In this document: piece after piece, positions 25,967-33,394 of the stretch
Numbering within the stretch: position 1 is the stretch's first letter
Layout of the letters: every line of letters starts with the position of its first letter
Origin: Candidatus Borkfalkia stercoripullorum
GTDB taxonomy: Bacteria; Bacillota; Clostridia; Christensenellales; Borkfalkiaceae
Direction: 5' to 3'
NCBI GenBank assembly: GCA_019119395.1
Contig: DWXC01000007.1
Span: 1 to 36,719, forward strand
Length of the DNA: 36,719 bases
The notes under the pieces: model-generated
The model's input: only the letters and a program-made list of their open reading frames with translations
Told to the model about the DNA's origin: nothing
Database searches by the model: none
Translations under genes and position numbers: made by a program

Positions 25967-27401
25967 CGTAACCTCCTCTCCGCGCGAGCCTGCGCATGAG
26001 CCGCTGCTTATCCCGCATGACGGGCGTCGGCAGGGGGTCGGGCAAGGCGTTTTTCGGCTTCGTCATCAAAAGATACCGAAGCTCGTCCATTGCGTGGTCT
26101 CCGCGCTTTCGCGGCATGTCGCCGCTGCCCCAGAAATACCCCTTGAATTCGCGTATCATGTTGACGCAGTTCGAAAAAACATACAGCTTCGGCTTACCGC
26201 CCTCCCCGATCAGATAGCTTTTGACCCGCGCGATGCCCGAGAACAAGTCCTTGTTCACCTTCGTGTTGACGAGGATGCCCTGCTCGTAAAACAGTTCGCT
26301 CACGCTCTTTGCGCTCGCCAGCGTCCTCTGATTCGCCGCAGGGTCGATGAGCGCCGACACCCTGCCCTTCCCGTCCGTATGCCAGCCGAGCCTGCGGGAG
26401 ATCTCTTTGATCTTCTCCGCATGGTAGCCGATGTCGCGCTTTGCCTCGTAATGTTCGGCTATGACGTATACGTTGCCGTCATAATCGACCGCATACCAGT
26501 GCGCGGAGAGCGGATTGTTCAGCCCCGGATCGATGGATACGGTATCGTACCATTCGTGCGGGACGGGAAACGGGCTGATCACGTGCGCCTCCTCCGAAAA
26601 TTCGGGGTATACGAGCCCCTCCGCCGCGCAGAACCTGCCGAACCGCCGCGAGGCGAGTTCTTTTTCCCCGAGCAGGGCGGCGCAGCGGCTTATCTCTTCC
26701 TTGTCGAGGAAAGGGTTGTCCGCCCACTCCATAAACTCGTACCAGACTTCGGGGTCGTTCCGCTCGTTCATGTAGATCTCGTCGAAGAGGAAGGTCAGCC
26801 CTTTCAGCGGGGTCATCGTGCCGAAGATATCCCCCTTTTTGTCGAGCACGCGCATGCGGCATTCTTCATAAATATCGCGGGGCGGCTCTTCGTCGAACCA
26901 CACGAAATCGAGCGAGGCGCCCTGAAATTTTTCCCGCCCCTGGTCGCAGCTTTTGAATCCGATGACCGAAATGCCGCCGAAGACGTTGCGCACGCGGATC
27001 TGGTCGATGATTCCCGAATCGGGCGCGCCCTTCCTGCCCGAAAGCATGACGATGTCTTCGATCCATGCGGGGTCGAGGTAAAACAGCACCTTTTTCTGCG
27101 CCACGTCGCGCTGTACCTGTTGGGAAAGGGAGACGACCCAGCCGAACACGCCGTCCCTGTTCTTCCTGTACGGGTGCACGCCGCGCGCGAGATATACGCA
27201 CTCCGCCGCGCCGCACTCCGTTTTGCCGCTCCTGTTCCCGCCGAACACCCAGCGGTTGCGCTTTTTGCACTTGTGGAAAGCGATCTGCTTTTTGTGCTTT
27301 TTCCGCCCCGCATTGTACAGTTCGAGCGGGCCTTTCCGCGCGCGCCTGCGCTCTTCTCCCTCTATTTCCAATAATTTTGCAATAATTTCCTCTTCGCGCA
27401 T
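25959..27401 (-). CDS. terL: Phage terminase large subunit
   Basis: 480 aa, the packaging motor and nuclease. Walker A GGNRSGKT is at residues 54-61, Walker B FVWFDE at 166-171, and the coupling motif MTPLKG at about 196-201. The RuvC-like nuclease acidic residues are visible as D291 (SIDPGLNNP), D353 (LIDPAANQ) and D435/D439 (RGDHAMDEL), so both activities look intact. P22 gp2 is about 499 aa. No Shine-Dalgarno precedes the ATG; a TATTAT box lies about 15 nt upstream. A late regulator gene lies further upstream on the same strand. Confidence 0.93.
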   Translation of the reverse strand: MREEEIIAKLLEIEGEERRRARKGPLELYNAGRKKHKKQIAFHKCKKRNRWVFGGNRSGKTECGAAECVYLARGVHPYRKNRDGVFGWVVSLSQQVQRDVAQKKVLFYLDPAWIEDIVMLSGRKGAPDSGIIDQIRVRNVFGGISVIGFKSCDQGREKFQGASLDFVWFDEEPPRDIYEECRMRVLDKKGDIFGTMTPLKGLTFLFDEIYMNERNDPEVWYEFMEWADNPFLDKEEISRCAALLGEKELASRRFGRFCAAEGLVYPEFSEEAHVISPFPVPHEWYDTVSIDPGLNNPLSAHWYAVDYDGNVYVIAEHYEAKRDIGYHAEKIKEISRRLGWHTDGKGRVSALIDPAANQRTLASAKSVSELFYEQGILVNTKVNKDLFSGIARVKSYLIGEGGKPKLYVFSNCVNMIREFKGYFWGSGDMPRKRGDHAMDELRYLLMTKPKNALPDPLPTPVMRDKQRLMRRLARRGGYGG

Positions 27402-27436
27402 ATGACAATATCCGTGATAATACTCCGCTATTTCTC

Positions 27437-27465
27437 TTAAAGCGCGCCCCGCGCGGCGTTACAAT
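27437..27465 (+). promoter_or_regulatory. Possible promoter of the SH3-like membrane protein gene
   Basis: TTAAAG (27437-27442), 17 nt, TACAAT (27460-27465). The -10 is good and the -35 weak. AAGGAG follows at 27476-27481, 7 nt before the ATG at 27489. Confidence 0.45.
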
Positions 27466-27488
27466 AGACGCCCGTAAGGAGTTGAGCC

Positions 27489-28184
27489 ATGAAAAAATTC
27501 ATCCTTGTTTTGCTCGCCGCACTGGCGGCTTGCATGTCCCTTTTCGCTTTGCCCGTCTCCGCCGACGAAGGCGCGCGCTACGCGCGCGTCACGGAAGAAG
27601 GGGTGTACTTTTACTCCGCCGCCGACGAGGGCGCGGGGCTGTTCATCCTGCCGCGAACCTATTTCGTCAGGATCGTAGGCGAAGCGGGCGCTTTTTACCG
27701 CGTCGGCTACCTCGACGGTTCCGCAGACGGCGGGGCTTTGGAAGGGTACTGCCTCGCGGACGAGGTGACGCCCGTCGACTACGTACCCGAAACGCCTTAC
27801 CTCGAATACTCGGTGACGGTGACGTACAGCGCGGGCGGGGACGGGCAGATGCCCGACTCTCCCCTCGCCGAATACGAGGTTTCCGCCGCCTATTACGGCG
27901 AATTTGCGTACGGTTCTGCGACCTGCTATTACGTGAACATCGGCGGAAAATTCGGCTATGTGCCCGCCTCCGCCTGTTCCGCCGTTTCCTACCCGGAAAA
28001 TCCCGAGCACTCCGAAACCGAAACGCCGCCCGAGGAAAACGCACAGCCTTCGGGCGGGTTCGGCGCGCTGAACGTGGTGCTCATATGCGTGCTCGCCGTC
28101 GCCGCCCTCGGCGCGATCTGGTTTTTGTTCCGCCCCGCGAAACAGCGCAAAAACGACGAGGAAGAGGCGGAAGACGTGTTCTGA
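27489..28184 (+). CDS. Secreted SH3-like protein with C-terminal membrane anchor
   Basis: 231 aa. A signal peptide (MKKFILVLLAALAACMSLFALPVSA) is followed by two SH3-like modules, about 30-95 (RYARVTEEGVYFY, ILPRTYFVRIVGEAG, GYCLADEVTP) and 100-165 (YYVNIGGKFGYVPASACSAV), then an acidic Pro/Glu linker, a membrane helix (about 192-213) and a short charged tail. Orientation should be outside with a cytoplasmic tail. The modules resemble the C-terminal ones of the 878-aa protein at 29130-31766, so the two are paralogues in that part. It lies on the opposite strand between phage late regulator and terminase. Function unknown; cell-wall association is plausible. Confidence 0.82.
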   Translation: MKKFILVLLAALAACMSLFALPVSADEGARYARVTEEGVYFYSAADEGAGLFILPRTYFVRIVGEAGAFYRVGYLDGSADGGALEGYCLADEVTPVDYVPETPYLEYSVTVTYSAGGDGQMPDSPLAEYEVSAAYYGEFAYGSATCYYVNIGGKFGYVPASACSAVSYPENPEHSETETPPEENAQPSGGFGALNVVLICVLAVAALGAIWFLFRPAKQRKNDEEEAEDVF

Positions 28185-28318
28185 AAACGCCCCGCCGCGC
28201 TCTGCCATACCATCCCGTCCGGTATTCGCCCGCGCACTCTTTGCAATGTTGCCGCGCAAGGCGGCTTTGCGCTTTATCTTCCGTGCGCCCGCGCTTTATT
28301 CGCCCTCGTTTTTCCCGC

Positions 28319-28837
28319 TTAAGCGCCCCGTTTTCCTTCGCGGGCGAGAGAATTTTTCGTCCGCTTGTCCGCAAAGGCGGTCTGCCCGCATTCACGCAGT
28401 TTTCCGAGCGCGTCCGCTATGTAAGGGAACTCCCCGAACGTGCGCATGAACCACTCCTCGCTCATCCCGCGCCGCATGAACAGCCCGTTCAAACGGCTTT
28501 CCAGCCGCGCCTGGCGGCGGAAATAGGTGCGCTCCGAACAGGCAAGCCGCACGTCCGCGAACTCCTTTTCCAGCATCTTCTTGCGCCTGAAATACTTGTA
28601 TTCGAGCAAATACAGCTCTTCTCTCCCCAATTCGCCGAGGATACTTTGCATATCGTCCTCCAATACGATGAGGCAATCCCTGAACCGTATATACTCCATG
28701 ATCTTCTCCGCGCACCGCTCCGTCGCGAAATCCGCCCCCGAAGCGACCGCGCGCGCCTGCGCGATCTCCCCGACGCTTACGATCAGCCTCTTCAGTTTCG
28801 GATACAGGAACAGAATAATTTTTTGATAATCTTTCAT
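28319..28837 (-). CDS. ArpU/RinA-like phage late transcription regulator
   Basis: 172 aa from the ATG at 28837 (weak GGCGGGTG ribosome site). The N-terminal half is helical; the central part LGREELYLLEYKYFRRKKMLEKEF and SERTYFRRQARLESRLNGLF reads as a sigma-region-4-like helix-turn-helix, the layout of ArpU and RinA proteins that activate late operons just upstream of terminase genes in Firmicute phages. Here it lies upstream of terL on the same strand, with only a divergent membrane-protein gene between. A LexA-like box lies upstream (28918-28931). The family is suggested by the pattern and position, not by an exact motif. Confidence 0.65.
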   Translation of the reverse strand: MKDYQKIILFLYPKLKRLIVSVGEIAQARAVASGADFATERCAEKIMEYIRFRDCLIVLEDDMQSILGELGREELYLLEYKYFRRKKMLEKEFADVRLACSERTYFRRQARLESRLNGLFMRRGMSEEWFMRTFGEFPYIADALGKLRECGQTAFADKRTKNSLAREGKRGA

Positions 28838-28917
28838 CCGCGTCACCCGCCTTTTTTTCTCGCGCAAACTTATTATTGCACAGAAACCGCCCGATTGACA
28901 GCATAACTGCCAAAATA

Positions 28918-28931
28918 CAAACATATGTTCG
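28918..28931. promoter_or_regulatory. LexA-like (SOS) box before the late regulator gene
   Basis: On the minus strand CGAACATATGTTTG matches the Gram-positive LexA box CGAACRNRYGTTYC at 13 of 14 positions. It sits in a larger near-perfect 20-bp palindrome (28915-28934, one mismatch). A TACAAT -10 box (28943-28948, minus) just upstream would put the box immediately after the transcription start of the late regulator, a repressing position. Confidence 0.6.
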
Positions 28932-28955
28932 TATTTTTCTTTATTGTAACACACA

Positions 28956-28980
28956 AAACAGGCAGACGATTGCCTGTTTT
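28956..28980. other. Palindromic hairpin at the right border of the phage island
   Basis: AAAACAGGCA (28956-28965) pairs with TGCCTGTTTT (28971-28980) around GACGA/T. It looks like an intrinsic terminator on either strand, but no gene ends here. It may insulate the divergent late regulator and the 878-aa gene, or be an operator. Confidence 0.45.
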
Positions 28981-29038
28981 TAAATTTTCTTCCAAAAAAA
29001 GGAAAAATCGGGCATTGCGAGAAAAAACAAAAAACTTG

Positions 29039-29067
29039 TCGACAAACGGCGAATAATGTGATATAAT
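29039..29067 (+). promoter_or_regulatory. Promoter of the beta-propeller membrane protein gene
   Basis: TCGACA (29039-29044), 17 nt, TATAAT (29062-29067) with an extended -10 TGA directly before it. The start at 29130 then has a leader of about 55 nt without a strong Shine-Dalgarno. Confidence 0.7.
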
Positions 29068-29129
29068 CTTTTTATAATAAGGAAAAAATTGCGGCGCGGC
29101 TTTATGCGCGTCCGAAAAAAGTACGGAAA

Positions 29130-31766
29130 ATGAAAAAGAAACTCATCACGATTTTGATCATACTCGCGGCGGTCTGCGCGCTCGGCACGGGCGCGCTGAC
29201 GGCGCACGCGGAAAACGGGAAAGCCAATGGGGGCAATGCCGAAACGCGTCTGCTTCTGCCCTCTTCTTACGAGCAGTATCTCGAACTTGAAAGCCCCTCC
29301 GACTTTGCGGTAAGCGAGCGCTACATCGCCGTGGCGGACAAAGATATCATATATGTGTACGACAAAAGCGATAGCATTTTCGCAACATATACTCATACTG
29401 CGTCCACAAGTACTTTAAGTTCCTTGAACTTTTACGAAAACGGCGGCTCTTGCTACTTACTTTTCGTTGACAGCAATACGAATATTTACTATATTGACTG
29501 CGGTTCGCGCGCCGACGATGACACGTTTTCTTCTACTTCGCTGGACTTTACGTGCGCTTCGTTTATCATACAGGGAGAAACCCTGTATTACTCTCGCACA
29601 ACAAGCGGAACCGTGGTATACCGAACAGCCATGTCGCTGAGTTCCCTTGCGGAAGGAGAAACTATAGAGCAGGACGCAACAACGAGCATAACCCCTTATT
29701 TTTCCATGTCGGGCAACGAAGTATATTTTTCCCTGAACAGCCGCATTTATCTAATTACGGAAAACGGCGCAGCACAAGAATACCGCAGCGTTTCCTCTTC
29801 CATAACTGCTTTTTCGGTAACGGACGACAAAATATTTTACTCCACTACGGGAAGTGACAGAGATTTTTTGGTCTATCAAAATCAAATGTCGCAAGCGGTA
29901 CAATATAACGGGGATTCGATTACGGGAGTCCCTTCCGTCAAACTTGTCGGCAACGACCTTTGGTTTATAGAAAACCAAAATATCCGCTTGCTCGATCCAT
30001 TCGCGAAGGAGGGTTACTCTTTCCTCGACTACACCATCGGCAAATATGCAGACATCGAAAACCGCATCGGGCAAAACGCTTCCGATATATCTTTGAACGG
30101 CGATACCGTTGTGATCGCCGATACAAGCAACTCTCGCATACTTCTCGCGCACAACGATTCTAACGGCGGATCGTATACAAGCATTGAAACGGACGCATTT
30201 TCGCCGATGCTCGTTTGTGCGGGCGAAAGCGATTTTGCCGTAGCAGACGGTGGAATATTGCGCATCTACTCCTATAACGGTTCGCTCGTCCGCTCGTATG
30301 ACGCTCTCACCACAAGCATCAACGGCATCGCATATTCTTACGGAAATTATTACGTTACGGCGGAAAGCCAATCGTTCATATATGTTTACGATGCGGCAAC
30401 CGATCTCCCCGAAAGCAAGTCCGTTCCTGCGGCAGGCAATGCCATCACCGCCGACATTTACGGCAACTTGTATATTTTGAGCGGTACCGCGGTATATGAA
30501 CTGAATGTTCTTTCCGAAAATATTTTTGACGGCAATATCATTTACACGGCTCCCGCACAGACCAATAAAATTTTATCCGATTTTGCGGGCAACCTTTACG
30601 CACAGACGGACGGCGGGATTTATCTTCTCAACAGCGGCGGCAACACCTCCGTATTCGCCCCGGCAAGCCTCGCCCCCCTCGTCTATTACGACGGAACGCC
30701 GACGGTCGAATCCTTCGCTTTCTCCTTTGAAAGCGGCGAGGTTTATATCCTTTCGGACGGCTTTATCGCCGTGACCGAAAAGATCGGGGTCTCTTCCCTC
30801 GACCACCTTTCCTCCCAAGACGAAAACGGTAAAAAGGCGTACGATACGCTCTATACGGACGCTTTGACGGCGGATTCGTATACGGCGCTGCAGCTCGTGG
30901 CCGTGCCCGCGCAGAGCGTGGCGATCTCCCTGGACTTTCAGGGCCTGGATCAGAGTTCGGACTCTCTCCCCTACGAAAGTTATTCCAAAACGGCCGAAGA
31001 ACGGACGGGCGTCGTGCTCGCCCGGACGGTAAACGGGCCGATCGTCGGTTTCTTTACCCGTACGGAAGATCCAGACAGCGACGTCAACGTGGTTTATGCG
31101 TATGAAGTCGCGCTCATCCTCGATACCGACGATACGCTCGCGTACAGCGACGCTGCGCAGGAAAACGCGGCGCAAAGCGCTTCCGTCGTGGAAAACGTGG
31201 GCATTTACAAATACCCGCAGATGCGGCTGGGCAGCAACGCCGTTTCCTCCTCCGAAGATTATACCGACTTTCTCTGTATCGGACGTCTGGAGAAGGGCGC
31301 GCAGATCTCCCTGCTCGCGCGCGTGGACGGCGCTCATCTCGACAGCGATTATTACTTTGTTTCCGCGTCCGTGGGCGGGGAAACGGTGTACGGCTATATC
31401 CCCGCGAGTTTCGCCGTGCAATACGGAGAAGCGGGCGGCGGCGCAGGCGGGGCGGAATACCGCTACGCACGCCTCGACCGCGGCAAAAGCGTGACGCTGT
31501 ATCATACTTCCGCAAACACCGAACTCATCCTCTCCGACGAAGAGGAACTGAAAATCTACTATAACAACAAAGACGAACACGGCAACGTATATGCCGTATA
31601 CGAGACCGAAACCGGCACTTATGCGGGTTATATCGACCCCGACTGCCTGTACGAAGCGACGCCGATCGTCATGGTGACGCTTGCGCTCGTACTCGTCGTC
31701 GCGGCGGCGCTCATCGTGTCCGTCTGCTATCTGATCCTGCGCAAACAGCCGACCCTGCAGCCGTGA
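29130..31766 (+). CDS. Secreted beta-propeller/SH3-like protein with C-terminal membrane anchor
   Basis: 878 aa. A signal peptide (about 1-27, ending AHA) is followed by a long beta-propeller-like region (about 45-580) of repeated short strands (IAVADKDIIYVYDKS, VVIADTSNSRILLAHN, FAVADGGILRIYSYNG, GNLYILSGTAVYELN, GNLYAQTDGGIYLLN), NHL/YncE-like. Then come SH3-like modules (about 680-830; GYIPASFAVQY, YARLDRGKSVTLYH) related to those of the protein at 27489-28184, and a membrane helix (about 848-872). It should face outward. Base composition is uneven: 29340 to about 30650 is AT-rich (20 G/C of 60 at 29341-29400) while the ends are GC-rich (45 of 60 at 29161-29220; 42 of 60 at 31441-31500). 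Function unknown. Confidence 0.82.
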   Translation: MKKKLITILIILAAVCALGTGALTAHAENGKANGGNAETRLLLPSSYEQYLELESPSDFAVSERYIAVADKDIIYVYDKSDSIFATYTHTASTSTLSSLNFYENGGSCYLLFVDSNTNIYYIDCGSRADDDTFSSTSLDFTCASFIIQGETLYYSRTTSGTVVYRTAMSLSSLAEGETIEQDATTSITPYFSMSGNEVYFSLNSRIYLITENGAAQEYRSVSSSITAFSVTDDKIFYSTTGSDRDFLVYQNQMSQAVQYNGDSITGVPSVKLVGNDLWFIENQNIRLLDPFAKEGYSFLDYTIGKYADIENRIGQNASDISLNGDTVVIADTSNSRILLAHNDSNGGSYTSIETDAFSPMLVCAGESDFAVADGGILRIYSYNGSLVRSYDALTTSINGIAYSYGNYYVTAESQSFIYVYDAATDLPESKSVPAAGNAITADIYGNLYILSGTAVYELNVLSENIFDGNIIYTAPAQTNKILSDFAGNLYAQTDGGIYLLNSGGNTSVFAPASLAPLVYYDGTPTVESFAFSFESGEVYILSDGFIAVTEKIGVSSLDHLSSQDENGKKAYDTLYTDALTADSYTALQLVAVPAQSVAISLDFQGLDQSSDSLPYESYSKTAEERTGVVLARTVNGPIVGFFTRTEDPDSDVNVVYAYEVALILDTDDTLAYSDAAQENAAQSASVVENVGIYKYPQMRLGSNAVSSSEDYTDFLCIGRLEKGAQISLLARVDGAHLDSDYYFVSASVGGETVYGYIPASFAVQYGEAGGGAGGAEYRYARLDRGKSVTLYHTSANTELILSDEEELKIYYNNKDEHGNVYAVYETETGTYAGYIDPDCLYEATPIVMVTLALVLVVAAALIVSVCYLILRKQPTLQP

Positions 31767-31811
31767 CCGACGCAGCCGTTGCGGCCGCCCGACGGAAACA
31801 AAGCATTCAAC

Positions 31812-31851
31812 AAGCCGCCCCGCGCCGAAATCGGCGCGGGGCGGCTTTTCA
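31812..31851 (+). terminator. Terminator of the beta-propeller gene
   Basis: A near-perfect stem of up to 17 bp (31812-31828 with 31831-31847), rich in GC, followed by TTTTC. It lies 45 nt past the stop. Confidence 0.9.
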
Positions 31852-31947
31852 AATTCCTTGCAGCCTGTTATGCTTGCCCGCGGAACATCTGTCAGCGGAA
31901 TCGTTCCGGCATCTTCATCTGTCATAAATCATAAACAACGAACAGAC

Positions 31948-31983
31948 AAAGGACTCTCTTCCGTAACCGAAAGAGAGCCCTTC
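31948..31983 (-). terminator. Terminator of nfnAB
   Basis: On the minus strand GGGCTCTCTT pairs with AAGAGAGTCC (one G-U pair) around a 9-nt loop, followed by TTTGTCTGTT. It begins 18 nt after the nfnB stop. Confidence 0.7.
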
Positions 31984-32000
31984 TGATATGCGATGATCTG

Positions 32001-33392
32001 TTATTTTTTGGAACGGATATATTCGTCCATCGCCTCGGCGGCCGCTTTGCCCGCGCCCATGGCGAGGATGACGGTCGCAGCGCCGGTAACGGCGTCGCCG
32101 CCCGCGAACACGCCCTCGCGCGAGGTCTGCCCGCGCTCGTCGGCAATGATGCCGCCCCACTTCTGCGTTTCAAGCCCTTTCGTGGTGTTCTTGATGAGCG
32201 GGTTGGGGGATGTGCCGAGCGCCATGATGACGGCGTCGCACTCGATGTTGAACTCGCTCCCCTCTTTTACGACGGGGCGGCGCCTGCCCGACGCGTCGGG
32301 CTCGCCGAGTTCCATTTCCACGCAGGTCATGCCCGCGACCATGCCGTTTTCACCCTCGACGATCGCCGTGGGATTGGTGAGGAACTTAAAGACGATGCCC
32401 TCTTCTTCCGCATGCTCGACTTCTTCCGCACGCGCGGGAAGCTCCGCGCGCGAACGGCGGTAGACGATGGTCACTTCCTCCGCGCCGAGGCGCTTGGCGC
32501 TGCGCGCCGCGTCCATCGCCACGTTTCCGCCGCCCACCACGCACACTTTTTTCGCGTGCAGCACGGGGGTGCGGGAATCGTCTTTATAAGCCTTCATCAG
32601 GTTCACGCGGGTGAGGAATTCGTTCGCGGAATATACGCTTTTCAGGTTCTCGCCCGAAATGTTCATAAAGCGCGGCAAACCTGCGCCGCTGCCGATGAAC
32701 ACCGCTTCGAAGCCGTATTCGTCCATCAGCTCGTCGATGGAAAGCACGCGGCCGATGACCATATTCGTTTCCACCTTTACGCCGAGCGCTTTCAGGTTGT
32801 CGATCTCCTTCTGCACGATGGCCTTGGACAGACGGAATTCGGGTATGCCGTACACGAGCACGCCGCCCGCAAGGTGCAGCGCCTCGAAAATGGTAACGTC
32901 GTAGCCGCGTTTTGCAAGGTCGCCCGCGCAGGTCAGCCCCGCGGGCCCGCTGCCGATAACGGCCGCTTTATGCCCGTTCGGCTCCGCCTTCGTGGGAAGG
33001 TCGCAGCTGTTCGCGTTGTGCCAGTCGGCGACGAAGCGCTCCAGCCTGCCTATGGCGACCGGTTCGCCCTTGATGCCGCGCACGCACTTCTGTTCGCACT
33101 GCGTTTCCTGCGGGCACACCCTGCCGCATACGGCGGGGAGAGAGCTCGTCTGCTGAATGATGTGATACGCCTCTTCGAACGCCCCTTCCGCGACCTTTTG
33201 GATAAATTCGGGGATATGTATCCTGACGGGGCAGCCGCCCATGCAGGGTTTGTTCTTACAGTTCAGGCAGCGCTTCGCCTCGTCGATCGCGGTCTCCGCG
33301 GTATAGCCGAAGGTCACCTCGTAAAAGTTTTTATTGCGCACGTCCGCTTCCTGCGCGGGCATCGGATTTTTTTTCAGGCTCATGTTGGGCAT
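32001..33392 (-). CDS. nfnB: NADPH-binding large subunit of NfnAB transhydrogenase
   Basis: 463 aa from the ATG at 33392, with AAGGAGGT 9 nt upstream and 2 nt after the nfnA stop. N-terminal Cys motifs for two [4Fe-4S] clusters (CLNCKNKPCMGGCP; CGRVCPQETQCEQKC) are followed by two Rossmann folds, FAD (VIGSGPAGLTCAGDLAKRG) and NADPH (VVGGGNVAMDAARSAKRLG). This is the glutamate-synthase small-chain family; pairing with an NfnA-type gene points to NADH-dependent reduced ferredoxin:NADP oxidoreductase, which makes 2 NADPH from reduced ferredoxin and NADH by electron bifurcation. A sulfide dehydrogenase (SudA) or GltD reading is less likely as no gltB is present. Confidence 0.9.
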   Translation of the reverse strand: MPNMSLKKNPMPAQEADVRNKNFYEVTFGYTAETAIDEAKRCLNCKNKPCMGGCPVRIHIPEFIQKVAEGAFEEAYHIIQQTSSLPAVCGRVCPQETQCEQKCVRGIKGEPVAIGRLERFVADWHNANSCDLPTKAEPNGHKAAVIGSGPAGLTCAGDLAKRGYDVTIFEALHLAGGVLVYGIPEFRLSKAIVQKEIDNLKALGVKVETNMVIGRVLSIDELMDEYGFEAVFIGSGAGLPRFMNISGENLKSVYSANEFLTRVNLMKAYKDDSRTPVLHAKKVCVVGGGNVAMDAARSAKRLGAEEVTIVYRRSRAELPARAEEVEHAEEEGIVFKFLTNPTAIVEGENGMVAGMTCVEMELGEPDASGRRRPVVKEGSEFNIECDAVIMALGTSPNPLIKNTTKGLETQKWGGIIADERGQTSREGVFAGGDAVTGAATVILAMGAGKAAAEAMDEYIRSKK

Positions 33393-33394
33393 GG

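Larger units (their letters stand above)
19657..28948 (-). mobile_element. Phage-derived island with P22-like head module and late regulator
   Basis: Eight minus-strand genes (19657-27401) follow the order of P22 head genes: large terminase, 86-aa protein, portal, scaffold, coat, adaptor, nozzle-like protein, coiled-coil protein. Neighbouring genes mostly overlap by 4-8 nt and each has a clear ribosome site except the terminase. A late-regulator-like gene (28319-28837) lies upstream, separated only by an oppositely oriented membrane-protein gene. No integrase, repressor, replication, lysis, ejection or tail-fibre gene is present within the window, and no att-like direct repeat was found at the borders. 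All frames are open, which argues against simple decay. Confidence 0.8.

Noticed and set aside
19657-28948. Ordinary decayed prophage remnant
   Set aside because: All eight structural genes are open, coupled and keep catalytic residues; decay normally leaves frameshifts and truncated genes. It remains possible that a recent large deletion removed the rest.
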